From positions 354,632 to 418,631 of the forward strand of contig NZ_JAJQKI010000004.1 in assembly GCF_023036475.1 (NCBI RefSeq): a stretch of 64,000 nucleotides of DNA, written 5' to 3'. Positions 9,575 through 18,527 of this stretch are shown piece after piece. Below the pieces are notes generated by a model. It made no database searches. It was not told the origin of the DNA and was given only the letters and a program-made list of their open reading frames with translations. Position numbers and translations under genes: made by a program. The stretch is from Bacillus pinisoli (GTDB taxonomy: Bacteria > Bacillota > Bacilli > Bacillales > SA4). How positions within the stretch are numbered: position 1 is the first letter of the stretch; each line of letters starts with the position of its first letter.

Positions 9575-9997
9575 CTATAAGTCAACGAAATAGATCCAAT
9601 GGAATAAAGAGCCTAACACCTTTCCTAATACAATCGCCATGACTAATACTAAAATCTTTTCAAATACACCGATTCTTTTCATCAGAATCGGCAGTACATT
9701 AAGTACTTCCGTTAAAGCAGCTGCAAGCATTCCTACAAAAACACCACAAAGAAGTCCGATTGGAATGGACCAGTAACCAGTAATATGAAAGCTATGATCT
9801 CGAAGACTTAATCCCCCACCTGTAATGGCTCCAAACACAATTGCCCATTCATACGCTTGAATAAATCCAGTTGTTTTCGTCAATTGTGTTAATCTTGGAA
9901 TGATTCCTAACACGGTTAAAAACGCGACCAACCCTGCTCCGACTGCAAGCCCCCCAGCAAGCCCTATTAAGAGTAAAAACATAAACTTAATGATCAT
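9575..9997 (-). CDS. spoVAB: Stage V sporulation protein AB
   Basis: A small multi-pass membrane protein of the SpoVA complex. The start at 9997 (MIIKFMFLLLIGLAGG) is chosen for its 140-residue length, like B. subtilis, and for the 11-nt overlap with the end of spoVAA; an in-frame ATG 30 nt upstream is possible. The conserved C-terminal half reads AAALTEVLNVLPIL and LGSLFHWIYF. No clear ribosome binding site is seen, so translation probably depends on coupling to spoVAA. Confidence 0.9.
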   Translation of the reverse strand: MIIKFMFLLLIGLAGGLAVGAGLVAFLTVLGIIPRLTQLTKTTGFIQAYEWAIVFGAITGGGLSLRDHSFHITGYWSIPIGLLCGVFVGMLAAALTEVLNVLPILMKRIGVFEKILVLVMAIVLGKVLGSLFHWIYFVDL

Positions 9998-10607
9998 GAA
10001 GTTTTTTGGTACTTTCTTTATTTTCATTCATTATCACGTAGCGGTCTAAATCCTGCTGGTAGTTGAACATCTCCACTTCTAGAGGGCTAGGTTCTTCATT
10101 AAGACGTTTTCTAAATAGGTGATTAAAAAACAACACCATTCCAAGACCAAGACCGATCGAGTATGGGATTTGCAAAAGCAACGGCTTTTTTACTGTTTCC
10201 CCCGTAATAATGTAATAAATTCTCTGATGAACCTCACGCATGCTAACGTCTTCATGAAAATTCATAATAGCTAACGCAGCACCAAAGAAAAGCAACAACC
10301 AAACAGCCACGAAGAAAACAGGTGAAAAATTCCGCTTTTTGTACTCAATTTCTACTATCGTTTGGGAGGCACCTGTAATCTGAATATCAACATGTGGAAA
10401 TAAGGAATAAATTTTCTCAATCACAGTCATCACATCAATAATAACGATGTTTTTATCACTCATATTAATGTGATATACAATCTTGTCCTGAATGATCTTC
10501 TTTAACGAATCATTAGAAATAATTTGAGCAAGATCACCGATGGTAACCGTATGATTCGGCATAACCTTTATCTTGTGGCGCATCCTTATATATAGCGTTT
10601 CTTCCAT
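9987..10607 (-). CDS. spoVAA: Stage V sporulation protein AA
   Basis: The first gene of the operon, 206 residues as in B. subtilis. A soluble N-terminal domain is followed by two membrane segments (FFVAVWLLLFFGAALAI and SIGLGLGMVLFF). The ATG at 10607 follows AGGATGTGAT by 4 nt; an in-frame GTG inside that site is less likely. A sigma-G-type promoter lies just upstream. Confidence 0.94.
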   Translation of the reverse strand: MEETLYIRMRHKIKVMPNHTVTIGDLAQIISNDSLKKIIQDKIVYHINMSDKNIVIIDVMTVIEKIYSLFPHVDIQITGASQTIVEIEYKKRNFSPVFFVAVWLLLFFGAALAIMNFHEDVSMREVHQRIYYIITGETVKKPLLLQIPYSIGLGLGMVLFFNHLFRKRLNEEPSPLEVEMFNYQQDLDRYVIMNENKESTKKLHDH

Positions 10608-10645
10608 CGATATCACATCCTACACAAGAATTTCCTTGTAACCAA

Positions 10646-10676
10646 TAGTATGCTTGACCGGCGTCGCTCTAATGCT
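10646..10676 (-). promoter_or_regulatory. Sigma-G-type promoter of spoVA
   Basis: The minus strand has AGCATTA (10670-10676), 17 nt, then CATACTA (10646-10652), matching the forespore sigma-G pattern with an exact -10. The placement about 40 nt ahead of spoVAA agrees with known sigma-G control of spoVA. Confidence 0.65.
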
Positions 10677-10697
10677 TGGGTAATTGTACCAACTCCA

Positions 10698-10764
10698 GGT
10701 GACAGGCACCACCCGAATTTTGTCGAAACCCACTTGGTGACAGGCACCACCCGAATTTTGTCGA
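10698..10764 (+). repeat. Two direct copies of a 29-bp GGTGACAGGCACC repeat
   Basis: Identical 29-mers at 10698-10726 and 10736-10764 start GGTGACAGGCACC and end ATTTTGTCGA. They are offset by 38 bp. GGTG and CACC can fold as a short hairpin. It resembles the REP-type units scattered in Bacillus genomes; a GGGGGCCAGGCCCCC palindrome at 47494 may be a relative. Confidence 0.8.
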
Positions 10765-10770
10765 TTAAAC

Positions 10771-10812
10771 ACAAAAAAGACCGTGACGGGCTAAACGCCC
10801 ATCCGGTCTTTC
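10771..10812 (-). terminator. Terminator of spoIIA-sigF
   Basis: AAAGACCG and CGGTCTTT with inner GGGC/GCCC form the stem, followed by TTTTTTG on the minus strand. The stem includes the last codons and stop of sigF. Confidence 0.8.
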
Positions 10813-11549
10813 ATTTGTTGTAGTATTTTCTTTTCAAGTCTAGATACTTGAACTTGTGATATACCTAATCTTGTTGCTACTTCAGATTGTGTTTGATCCT
10901 TATAGTAACGGAGAAAGACAATGAGTCTCTCGCGTTCGTCTAAGTCTCGAATGGCTTCCTGAAGTGCAATTTTATCAAACCAGCCGGTTTCTGTGTCATC
11001 AGCAATTTGGTCAAGAAGTGTGATAGGGTCTCCATCATTTTCATAAACCGTTTCATGAATAGAGGATGGTGCTCTACTTGCTTCTTGTGCGAGAACGACA
11101 TCTTCAGGGGATATCTCTAAGCGTTCAGCAATTTCAGTAATGGTTGGTACTCTTCCGTGAATTTTCGAAAGCTCATCCTTAGCTTTTCGAATTTTATTTC
11201 CCATTTCCTTTAAAGATCTGCTTACCTTTACAGTACCATCATCTCTAATGAAACGCTGAATTTCACCGATAATCATTGGCACCGCGTATGTTGAAAACTT
11301 AACATCATAGGATAAGTCAAATTTATCAACCGACTTCAGTAAACCAATGCAACCAATTTGAAATAAATCATCGGGTTCGTATCCTCTGTTTAAGAAGCGT
11401 TGGACCACGGACCAGACTAGACGCATATTCTTTTGGACAATTAAGTCCCGAGCTCCCTGCTCGCCAAGCTGACTTCTTTTTATTAAATCCTTGACCTCAT
11501 GATCCTTTAAGTATGCCTCGTTCTTTTCTTTTTTGACCTCCACATCCAT
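10791..11549 (-). CDS. sigF: RNA polymerase sigma-F factor
   Basis: The first forespore-specific sigma factor, 252 residues. Region 2 (ALRDLIVQKN-type helix and DLFQIGCIGLLKSVDKFD) and region 4 with a helix-turn-helix (QSEVATRLGISQVQVSRLEK) are both intact. It is held inactive by SpoIIAB until SpoIIAA is dephosphorylated. It is the third gene of the spoIIA operon, 12 nt after spoIIAB. Confidence 0.97.
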   Translation of the reverse strand: MDVEVKKEKNEAYLKDHEVKDLIKRSQLGEQGARDLIVQKNMRLVWSVVQRFLNRGYEPDDLFQIGCIGLLKSVDKFDLSYDVKFSTYAVPMIIGEIQRFIRDDGTVKVSRSLKEMGNKIRKAKDELSKIHGRVPTITEIAERLEISPEDVVLAQEASRAPSSIHETVYENDGDPITLLDQIADDTETGWFDKIALQEAIRDLDERERLIVFLRYYKDQTQSEVATRLGISQVQVSRLEKKILQQMKDRMGV

Positions 11550-11561
11550 ATGCAGTTCTCC

Positions 11562-12002
11562 TTAGTTACAAAGCGCTTTGCTCTTCGTTAAATGCTTAGT
11601 TAAGCGGATGGTTGTACCATGTGTTTCATGAGATTCAAGTTCAAAATCGTCCATAAAGTTTTCCATTATGGTGAAGCCCATTCCAGAACGTTCAAGCTCT
11701 GGTTTTGTGGTAAACAACGGCTGACGTGCTTCTTCAATATCACAAATACCAATTCCGTTATCGCGGATTGTTAAATGTACGGTATGATCATCTAATACCA
11801 CGGAAATGTAGACGATACCCTCTGGGTTATTTTCATAGCCATGAATAATTGCATTTGTAACAGCTTCTGAAACGACTGTTTTAATTTCCGTCAATTCATC
11901 CATCGTCGGATCTAATTGAGTAATAAACGCTGCCACGGTTACACGGGCAAATGACTCATTTTGACTTAGCGCAGAAAATTGAAGGTGCATTTCATTTCTC
12001 AC
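11562..12002 (-). CDS. spoIIAB: Anti-sigma-F factor / SpoIIAA kinase SpoIIAB
   Basis: A GHKL-fold serine kinase that binds sigma-F and phosphorylates SpoIIAA. The GTG at 12002 is chosen because it gives the family N-terminus ([19 protein letters not shown]) and exactly 146 residues; it lies 1 nt after the spoIIAA stop. The N box ([12 protein letters not shown]) and G1 box (IRDNGIGI) are visible, as is the ATP-lid region [13 protein letters not shown]. Longer upstream reading is in the spoIIAA region and is not credible. Confidence 0.96.
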   Translation of the reverse strand: MRNEMHLQFSALSQNESFARVTVAAFITQLDPTMDELTEIKTVVSEAVTNAIIHGYENNPEGIVYISVVLDDHTVHLTIRDNGIGICDIEEARQPLFTTKPELERSGMGFTIMENFMDDFELESHETHGTTIRLTKHLTKSKALCN

Positions 12003-12003
12003 G

Positions 12004-12354
12004 TTATGCCACCCCCAAAGTCTCAAGTGCAAACTGTTCATTTTCCTCAAGACGGATAATTTTAAACAAGCCTGACATATCAAATAATCGTTTCACTGCT
12101 GGTGATATTGCACATACAACCATTTCTCCACCAGCATTTTTAATTTGTTTATATCTACCCAGAATAACTCCTAGTCCAGAGCTATCCATGAATGATAGTT
12201 GCTCTAAATTTAAGACGATATGATTGATATTATTTTTTTCTAATGATGCTGTTACTTTTGCTCGCAATTCTTCCGCTGTATGGTGATCTAGTTCACCTGT
12301 TAGACGGATGCAAAGTACGCTATGTTTGATTTCTAAGTCAATCGAAAGACTCAC
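12004..12354 (-). CDS. spoIIAA: Anti-anti-sigma factor SpoIIAA
   Basis: A STAS-domain protein of 116 residues that releases sigma-F by trapping SpoIIAB. The phosphorylatable serine is S58 in [15 protein letters not shown]. It is the first gene of the spoIIA operon, with GGAGGAATAAAA ahead of a GTG start at 12354. Confidence 0.97.
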   Translation of the reverse strand: MSLSIDLEIKHSVLCIRLTGELDHHTAEELRAKVTASLEKNNINHIVLNLEQLSFMDSSGLGVILGRYKQIKNAGGEMVVCAISPAVKRLFDMSGLFKIIRLEENEQFALETLGVA

Positions 12355-12384
12355 TTTTATTCCTCCTTAATTTAGGCTAATGAG

Positions 12385-12414
12385 TCATTTCGATATTTAC
12401 ATTTAGAATTCCTT
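12385..12414 (-). promoter_or_regulatory. Possible sigma-H promoter of spoIIA
   Basis: The minus strand has AAGGAATT (12407-12414) and CGAAATGA (12385-12392), with a spacing acceptable for the sigma-H pattern (AGGAnnT ... GAAT). Sigma-H control of spoIIA is established in B. subtilis. The -10 match here is imperfect. Confidence 0.45.
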
Positions 12415-12459
12415 CAAGGTGACAAAACTAGTGCTTATTCGTCTAAATTAGTCAACATA

Positions 12460-13629
12460 CTACCCTGTCTTCGTGAATAGACCGAAGGAGCGCTTGAATA
12501 ATTGCCACCAATTAGCCATTTCTACATCTTCAGCAGCTAATATAGGACTTTCGACAATCGTTTTATCACTTCTCTTAATAATTAATGTACCTAGTTCGTC
12601 TCCTTTTGTAATAGGAGCTTTCACATTTTCATTAAGTACTACTTCTTGTGAAACATCATCAATGTTTTCGCCTTTTTTGGTTAACACAGAGATGCTCTCA
12701 GATGTTACGACATCCACATATTTCTGACTTCCTTTGCTCACCTTCGTTTTTCCAACCACAGCCGAACGATCTAACATTGGGTGTGTTTTATATTGACTAA
12801 AGGCGAAATCAAGCATTTTGGTTACTTGAGCATTACGATCTTTTGGAGTGGGAGCCCCCATTACAACCGCGATTACACGCATATCATCTTTTTTCGCTGT
12901 AGCAGTTAAGCAATATTTTGCTTCACTTGTGTAACCTGTCTTTAACCCATCTACTCCAGGATAAAATTTAACGAGTCGATTTGTATTGACTAACCAGAAT
13001 TTCTTTTCCGTATCTTGACGGAGATAATCCTCATATAAGCTTGTAAACTTCGTTATTAGATCATACTTTAATAATTCCTTTGCCATAATGGCCATATCAT
13101 GGGCCGTACTATAATGGTTTTCTGCTGGAAGACCAGTTGGATTCACAAAATTCGTGTTACCCAGTTCAAGCTCTTTCACCTTATCGTTCATCATCTTAAC
13201 GAAAGCTTCCTCTGATCCTGCAATTCTTTCAGCCATTGCAACAGAAGCATCATTACCAGACGCGATTGCAATTCCTTTTAACATTTCTTCTACAGTCATT
13301 TCTTCGCCTGGTTCAAGGAAGATTTGAGAACCTCCCATTGAGGCAGCATATTCACTTGTTCTAATTTTTTCATCTAACGTAAGACTTCCACGATCAATTG
13401 CTTCCATAATTAGAATCATGGTCATTATTTTCGTCATACTTGCTGGCGGTAGCTTTTCATTACTGTTTTTGTCATAAAGAATTGTGCCAGTATCTCTTTC
13501 AATTAATATTGCTGATTTTGCCTTGTCTGCTAGTTCTACTTGTGATTCTTCAGCCATCGTTATTGCTGGAAATATCAATGATAAAGCTAATGACATGTAT
13601 ACGACGCGTTGTAAAATTGGTTTTATCAT
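12460..13629 (-). CDS. dacF: D-alanyl-D-alanine carboxypeptidase DacF
   Basis: A penicillin-binding protein of class C, 389 residues, that trims stem peptides of spore peptidoglycan. A signal peptide (MIKPILQRVVYMSLALSLIF) is followed by the serine SxxK motif (SMTK), SGN (IASGNDAS) and KTG (KTGYTSEA). A C-terminal beta domain and an amphipathic tail (WWQLFKRSFGLF) follow. It precedes spoIIAA as in B. subtilis and has a sigma-F-type promoter. Confidence 0.96.
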   Translation of the reverse strand: MIKPILQRVVYMSLALSLIFPAITMAEESQVELADKAKSAILIERDTGTILYDKNSNEKLPPASMTKIMTMILIMEAIDRGSLTLDEKIRTSEYAASMGGSQIFLEPGEEMTVEEMLKGIAIASGNDASVAMAERIAGSEEAFVKMMNDKVKELELGNTNFVNPTGLPAENHYSTAHDMAIMAKELLKYDLITKFTSLYEDYLRQDTEKKFWLVNTNRLVKFYPGVDGLKTGYTSEAKYCLTATAKKDDMRVIAVVMGAPTPKDRNAQVTKMLDFAFSQYKTHPMLDRSAVVGKTKVSKGSQKYVDVVTSESISVLTKKGENIDDVSQEVVLNENVKAPITKGDELGTLIIKRSDKTIVESPILAAEDVEMANWWQLFKRSFGLFTKTG

Positions 13630-13660
13630 TTACAGAACCCCTCCATTCTTTATAGATGAC

Positions 13661-13688
13661 ATTTTTACCAATAAAAGGACATTTATAC
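13661..13688 (-). promoter_or_regulatory. Sigma-F-type promoter of dacF
   Basis: On the minus strand GTATA (13684-13688) is followed after 14 nt by GGTAAAAAT (13661-13669). This is close to the sigma-F pattern GYWTA-N15-GGnRAnAnT and about 30 nt ahead of dacF. Confidence 0.65.
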
Positions 13689-13738
13689 AACTTTATGAAA
13701 AAATAACCAGTTTTTTTATAAAGGTGACTTCCACGAGA

Positions 13739-13855
13739 TTCCTGATAAACAAACCGTTTTTACTGATAAACCAATTAAAATTCCTGATATAGCTTGGAAT
13801 TTACTGATATGCTTGAAAAATTCATGATAAAGTGTAAATTTTTCCAGATAAACAT
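13739..13855 (+). repeat. Phased 20-21 bp repeat array B
   Basis: Six units with core CTGATAAA or a close variant occur at 13741, 13762, 13783, 13803, 13823 and 13844, every 20-21 bp. Each is followed by an A/T run. The array occupies the region between the M20 peptidase terminator and the dacF promoter. Confidence 0.7.
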
Positions 13856-13889
13856 AAAAAAGGTAGAGTGATCATCACTTTACCTTTTT
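13855..13889 (-). terminator. Terminator (bidirectional) after the M20 peptidase gene
   Basis: AAAAGGTAgAGTGAT and ATCACTtTACCTTTT form a long stem with T-runs on both strands. It lies about 110 nt past the peptidase stop. Confidence 0.75.
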
Positions 13890-13924
13890 GCTCGCCCGAA
13901 GCTAACTACTATTTTATTTTTGAT

Positions 13925-13985
13925 ACAGGACGCTCGCGGCGCTTCTCGCCTGCGGGGTCTCGCATCCCTCCACTACAATCAACTG
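13925..13985. repeat. GC-rich decayed Bacillus intergenic repeat
   Basis: ACGCTCGCGG, CGCCTGCGGGGTCTCGC and CTCCACTACAATCAACTGTT resemble the common Bacillus intergenic repeat of the form CGCTTTCCGCGG...TCCAATCAAC. It is strongly degenerate and GC-rich against an AT-rich background. Confidence 0.4.
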
Positions 13986-14001
13986 TTCAAAAAAATCAAC
14001 A

Positions 14002-15147
14002 CTATTCTTTAACACAGCTATGTTTTATAAGCATTTCTGCTAATAAAGCGGCTCTATAAGGAAGGTTAGAAATAGATACGTGTTCACTTTCTTGATGAGC
14101 CCCTCCCCCTAAAGGACCTAACCCATCAATAGTGGGGATACCGATACCAGCTGTTAAATTACCATCACTAGCACCACCAGAGGCTCCTTCTTCTAATTCA
14201 TATCCATGTACACGAGCGATCTCACGGAGTTCTTCATATAGTTGTATTACTTGCTCCGTTCTCTCTAGTGGAAACCTCTCCATTGAACCAGCAACCTCCA
14301 CTTTGGTACCTGTTATATAATGAGGTCGATTTAGAATAGCATGTTGAAGCTTCTCCGCTTGTTCCTTCTTCGTTATGCGTACATCAATTTCTGCATAAGC
14401 TTCTTTTGCTATTACATTTGATCTTGTTCCTCCGTGAATAACGCCAATATTTATGGAAATTCCTTCTTCTTGGTTAGACAGCTTTTTTAAGTCAATAATT
14501 TGGTGGGCTAACTCCTCAATCGCACTTGCTCCATCCCAAGCATTGATTCCAGCGTGAGCAGCAATCCCCTCTACTTTCATCGTAAATTTACCCACCCCTT
14601 TTCTTGCTGTCTTGACAGCACCATTAGGTTCTATACTAGATTCTGGAATAAATACGACCTTACTTTTTTGTGCTTCTTCCAAAATTAATCCTTTTGATTC
14701 ATTACTTCCAATCTCTTCATCTGTTGTTACTAATAAGACGATATTACAATTCCCTTTAACGTTTAGTTCCTTTACAGCTTTTATCGCCCAAAGGGAGATT
14801 GTTAGTCCACCCTTCATATCAAAAACGCCAGGACCATATAAAAAATCTCCTTCTTCCTTTAAAGGAAGCACACCTTCATCCCAAACTGTATCCAAATGAC
14901 CGATGATTAGTATCTGTTCCGAATTTTCATGATTTCCATATGTAAATTTGTACTGATTTCCGACTGTTTCTTTTTCAATTATGGTAATGTCTCCACCAAT
15001 AAGTTGCGTAAATTCACGTTTTAGTTCTTTTCCACACAGGTCAACTAATTGCTTGTTCAGAGAAGGTGATTCCGCTTTTGTAAGTCGTATAAGCGTATCT
15101 TTTATATTTGTTTTATTTGCTTTTAAATAATCTAATACTTGTGACAA
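14002..15147 (-). CDS. M20-family zinc metallopeptidase (carboxypeptidase G2-like)
   Basis: A 381-residue cytoplasmic exopeptidase of the M20/CPG2 group that likely cleaves a C-terminal Glu or similar residue. The metal and catalytic motifs are GHLDTVW, GPGVFDMKGG (bridging Asp), TTDEEIGS (catalytic Glu) and a C-terminal HQESEH. The dimerisation/lid region has GIAAHAG. The TTG at 15147 is supported by AAGGGAG. It is not part of the B. subtilis gene order here, so it may be an insertion between dacF and pdp. Confidence 0.88.
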   Translation of the reverse strand: MSQVLDYLKANKTNIKDTLIRLTKAESPSLNKQLVDLCGKELKREFTQLIGGDITIIEKETVGNQYKFTYGNHENSEQILIIGHLDTVWDEGVLPLKEEGDFLYGPGVFDMKGGLTISLWAIKAVKELNVKGNCNIVLLVTTDEEIGSNESKGLILEEAQKSKVVFIPESSIEPNGAVKTARKGVGKFTMKVEGIAAHAGINAWDGASAIEELAHQIIDLKKLSNQEEGISINIGVIHGGTRSNVIAKEAYAEIDVRITKKEQAEKLQHAILNRPHYITGTKVEVAGSMERFPLERTEQVIQLYEELREIARVHGYELEEGASGGASDGNLTAGIGIPTIDGLGPLGGGAHQESEHVSISNLPYRAALLAEMLIKHSCVKE

Positions 15148-15285
15148 AACGATACTCCCTTTCTTCCATTAATCTCTATATTTCTCTCACGGTCTGTATC
15201 AACCAAGGAGGAATAAATACTTAAAATATGGTAAATGAAAAAGAATCTTACGGTCAAGTGAATTAAGAAATTTCAGAAAATAACA

Positions 15286-15326
15286 TATAAAAATATACCT
15301 CCCTTTATTTCCTAGAGAGGTATATT
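15286..15326 (-). terminator. Hairpin/terminator downstream of pdp
   Basis: AATATACCTC and GAGGTATATT are 10-bp inverted repeats; the tail is only weakly T-rich on the minus strand. Apart from this, 15148-15445 holds no gene. Confidence 0.5.
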
Positions 15327-15445
15327 ACAAATTGTTGTTCATTTCAGTACGAAAGACGCTCACTTAACACAGGCTAGAGATTAGGAGGGTATTTTCAGTG
15401 TTCTCCTGTGGTGTCTCCCTTACAAATCCTTAAAAATGCATTATA

Positions 15446-16750
15446 CTAAGCATCTATCGTCTCGTAAATAAGAGTTGGAGCAGCAACAGGGTGATCAACT
15501 AGCTTGATCGCAGTACGAATGCTCTCCATAATTTCTTGAATGTCTTCTTGGTTACTATGGATTGTTACGAGTGAATCCCCTACTTGAACACGGTCACCTA
15601 TTTTTTTATTTAACTCGAGACCTACTGCTAAATCAATCTCCGACTCTTTAGTTGCGCGTCCAGCCCCTAATTTCATCGCGGCAGTGCCTATTTCATCCGC
15701 AATTATTTCTGACACATACCCTTCTTTATCGGCAGTTAGCTCGATAATATAGGTGGCAGTCGGAAGTTTTGTGGGATCATCTACAACGGTTTCATCGCCA
15801 CCTTGGTTTCGTAAAAATGTCTTAAACGAAGCGAGTGCTTGGCCTGATTGCATGGATTGAATAAGTAATTCTCTAGCTTCTTCAATTGTACTAGCTTTCT
15901 CTGCAAGACAAACCATTTGACTACCCAGTACAAGACACAACTCCTCTAAGTCCTTTGGCCCTTTACCTTGTAATGTATCAATGGCTTCTTTTACTTCTAA
16001 CGCGTTTCCTATAGCAAATCCTAGTGGCTGACTCATATCTGAAATGATGGCCATTGTTTTACGACCTACATTATTACCGATCTCAACCATTGCCTTAGCT
16101 AAGACCTTGGCATCTTCTAGATCTTTCATAAATGCCCCAGCCCCAGTTTTGACATCGAGTACGATAGCATCTGCACCTGCAGCAATTTTTTTACTCATGA
16201 TTGAGCTCGCAATAAGAGGTACAGTGTTAACAGTAGCTGTAACATCTCGAAGAGCGTATAGCTTTTTATCCGCAGGGGTCAAATTACCACTTTGACCGAT
16301 TACAGCTAGCTTATGCTGATTGACTAAAGATACAAATTGCTCATTTGTGATTTCCACATTAAAGCCTTCTACCGCTTCAAGTTTGTCAATGGTTCCCCCA
16401 GTATGCCCAAGGCCTCTACCAGACATTTTTGCAACCGGCACACCGACTGAAGCAACTAATGGGCCTAATACAAGAGTGGTCGTATCACCGACACCTCCCG
16501 TACTATGCTTATCCACTTTAATTCCCTCAATCATGGACAAATCAATTTGATCTCCAGATTCAACCATTGCCATCGTTAAGTCCGCACGCTCTTGGCTTGT
16601 CATATCTTTAAAATAGACGGCCATCGCAAATGCACTCATCTGGTAATCTGGTATATCACCTTTTGTATAGCCTTGGATAATAAAATGAATTTCTTCTTTC
16701 GTTAAAGCGATTCCATCACGCTTTTTCTGTATTAAGTCTACCATTCTCAT
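15446..16750 (-). CDS. pdp: Pyrimidine-nucleoside phosphorylase
   Basis: A 434-residue enzyme that phosphorolyses uridine and thymidine, closely matching B. subtilis Pdp. The glycine-rich phosphate/base motif [19 protein letters not shown] and [14 protein letters not shown] are intact. It is the third enzyme step of the salvage cluster drm-pnp-pnp-pdp, but a terminator-like hairpin separates it from the pnp genes. Confidence 0.96.
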   Translation of the reverse strand: MRMVDLIQKKRDGIALTKEEIHFIIQGYTKGDIPDYQMSAFAMAVYFKDMTSQERADLTMAMVESGDQIDLSMIEGIKVDKHSTGGVGDTTTLVLGPLVASVGVPVAKMSGRGLGHTGGTIDKLEAVEGFNVEITNEQFVSLVNQHKLAVIGQSGNLTPADKKLYALRDVTATVNTVPLIASSIMSKKIAAGADAIVLDVKTGAGAFMKDLEDAKVLAKAMVEIGNNVGRKTMAIISDMSQPLGFAIGNALEVKEAIDTLQGKGPKDLEELCLVLGSQMVCLAEKASTIEEARELLIQSMQSGQALASFKTFLRNQGGDETVVDDPTKLPTATYIIELTADKEGYVSEIIADEIGTAAMKLGAGRATKESEIDLAVGLELNKKIGDRVQVGDSLVTIHSNQEDIQEIMESIRTAIKLVDHPVAAPTLIYETIDA

Positions 16751-16841
16751 TCTTCATCATCCTTTAGGTTCATTATCTACCCGAATCTTTGGAAAGTTTG
16801 GGTTTGCAAAGGTTCTCTCACCTAAATTTCTTAAGTAAATT

Positions 16842-16871
16842 CGAAAAAGAAAGGGTCACCGAAGACCCTTC
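16842..16871 (-). terminator. Terminator between pnp2 and pdp
   Basis: AAGGGTC / GACCCTT with a TTCGGT loop is followed by TTCTTTTTC on the minus strand. It may lower expression of pdp relative to the pnp genes. Confidence 0.7.
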
Positions 16872-16877
16872 CAATTG

Positions 16878-17699
16878 TTATACTGCTGCAAGAAATTCTT
16901 TTACAAGCTGAATAAATTTCGGCTTTGTACGGTTTGCTACTTCTACTACTTGTTCATGTGTTAATGGCTCTAACTCTTCTCCGATTGCCATATCTGTAAT
17001 ACAAGAAATTCCTAGTACTTTTACGCCCATATGACTAGCGACAATGACTTCTGGTACCGTTGACATTCCAATCGTATCAGCACCAAGGTTACGAAGCATA
17101 ATGAGTTCTGCAGGTGTCATATAAGTTGGCCCTGTAATACCCGCATAAACGCCTTGTTGCACTTTAATAGAAAGGTTGTTTGCTACTTCCTTTGCTTTTT
17201 CAATGTATTCTTTTGTATATGCACGGCTCATATCTGGGAAACGTGGTCCTAGTTCAGATTCGTTAGGTCCAATTAAAGGGTTTTGTCCTGTCATATTTAA
17301 GTGATCCTCAATAAGCATCAAATCACCTGGTTCGAACTCTTTATTCATACCACCACAAGCATTTGTCACTACGATTGAATGAACACCTAACCCTTTCATT
17401 ACACGCACTGGGAATGTAACTTCTTGCATGGAATATCCCTCGTAGAAATGAAATCTACCTTGCATCGCAATAACAGCTTTACCTTTTAACTTACCGATTA
17501 CAAGCTTTCCAGCATGACCTTCAACTGTTGAGACTGGGAAATTAGGAATTTGCTCATAGTCAATTTTTACAGCATCTTCTATTTCATCTGCCAATTCACC
17601 TAATCCAGAACCAAGGATTAGACCGAATTCAGGCTTTACTTTTGCTTGTTCTTCTATGTATGCTACTGCTTCGTTCATTTTTACTAATACGTTATCCAT
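16878..17699 (-). CDS. Purine nucleoside phosphorylase paralogue with altered base-binding residues
   Basis: A 273-residue trimeric-type PNP: phosphate loop ILGSGLGELADE, STVEGHAGKLVIG and RFHFYEGY are intact. The two residues that read 6-oxopurines in this family differ. The usual Glu of GPSYETPAE is Met194 (GPTYMTPAE), and the usual Asn of CISN is Asp236 (CITDMAIG). Asn to Asp at this site is known to admit adenosine in human PNP, so a 6-aminopurine preference is inferred. Its start overlaps the stop of the neighbouring pnp (TAATG). It probably arose by tandem duplication. Confidence 0.9.
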   Translation of the reverse strand: MDNVLVKMNEAVAYIEEQAKVKPEFGLILGSGLGELADEIEDAVKIDYEQIPNFPVSTVEGHAGKLVIGKLKGKAVIAMQGRFHFYEGYSMQEVTFPVRVMKGLGVHSIVVTNACGGMNKEFEPGDLMLIEDHLNMTGQNPLIGPNESELGPRFPDMSRAYTKEYIEKAKEVANNLSIKVQQGVYAGITGPTYMTPAELIMLRNLGADTIGMSTVPEVIVASHMGVKVLGISCITDMAIGEELEPLTHEQVVEVANRTKPKFIQLVKEFLAAV

Positions 17700-18526
17700 T
17701 ATTGATTTCCTCCCATTTCCTTTACAACCTCTTTCACAAGTGAAAGGAAGCTTGCTTTTGCCATAGCTGTTGTTTCCATAACTTCATCATGCGTAAGTGG
17801 TTGATCTAAAATCCCTGCTGCCATATTTGAGATACATGAAATGCCAAGAACTCGTAATCCTGAATGTCTTGCTACAATTACTTCTGGTACTGTTGACATC
17901 CCTACAGCATCTCCACCAAGTTTACGAATCATTCTAATTTCTGCAGGCGTTTCATATGATGGCCCTGTATTTCCAAGATAGACACCTTGTTGTAAATCAA
18001 CACCAATACGTCCTGCTACCGTTTTAGCCAGTTCTTGAAGTTTTGGACAGTAAGCATTAGACATATCTGGGAAACGAACACCAAAGGCTGGATCATTTTT
18101 ACCAATCAATGGGTTTTGACTCATATTATTAATATGATCTGTAATTAGCATTAAGTCTCCAGGCTTAAATGCCGTATTAACCCCTCCTGCAGCATTCGTG
18201 ACAATGACCATTTCTACGCCTATTTCTTTCATAACTCTTACAGGAAACGTTACTTTATTTAGACTGTAGCCTTCATAAAAATGAAAGCGCCCTTGCATAG
18301 CTACTACCTGAACACCTTCAAGCTCACCTATCACTAACTGCCCTGCGTGCCCCTCTACAGTGGAAACTGGGAATTCTGGTATTTCGTGATAAGGAATCTG
18401 AACAGGATTTGAAATTTCGTCCGCTAACACACCTAGACCAGACCCTAAAATTAATCCAATTTTCGGTGTAGCTTGCATTTTCTCCTTTATATACTGAGCA
18501 GATTTTTCAATAATTGCTTTTTCCAT
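17699..18526 (-). CDS. pupG: Purine nucleoside phosphorylase (6-oxopurine type)
   Basis: A 275-residue PNP that cleaves inosine and guanosine to base and ribose 1-phosphate. It keeps the canonical Glu192 (GPSYETPAE) and Asn234 (CISNMAAGI) that recognise 6-oxopurines, plus ILGSGLGVLADE and the RFHFYEGYS loop. It follows drm by 1 nt and is translationally coupled to a second PNP. It is the orthologue of B. subtilis pupG by context and sequence. Confidence 0.94.
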   Translation of the reverse strand: MEKAIIEKSAQYIKEKMQATPKIGLILGSGLGVLADEISNPVQIPYHEIPEFPVSTVEGHAGQLVIGELEGVQVVAMQGRFHFYEGYSLNKVTFPVRVMKEIGVEMVIVTNAAGGVNTAFKPGDLMLITDHINNMSQNPLIGKNDPAFGVRFPDMSNAYCPKLQELAKTVAGRIGVDLQQGVYLGNTGPSYETPAEIRMIRKLGGDAVGMSTVPEVIVARHSGLRVLGISCISNMAAGILDQPLTHDEVMETTAMAKASFLSLVKEVVKEMGGNQ

Positions 18527-18527
18527 A

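Noticed and set aside
12003..12083. Longer SpoIIAB starting at 12083
   Set aside because: The extra residues are read from inside spoIIAA; the GTG at 12002 gives the family length and N-terminus.
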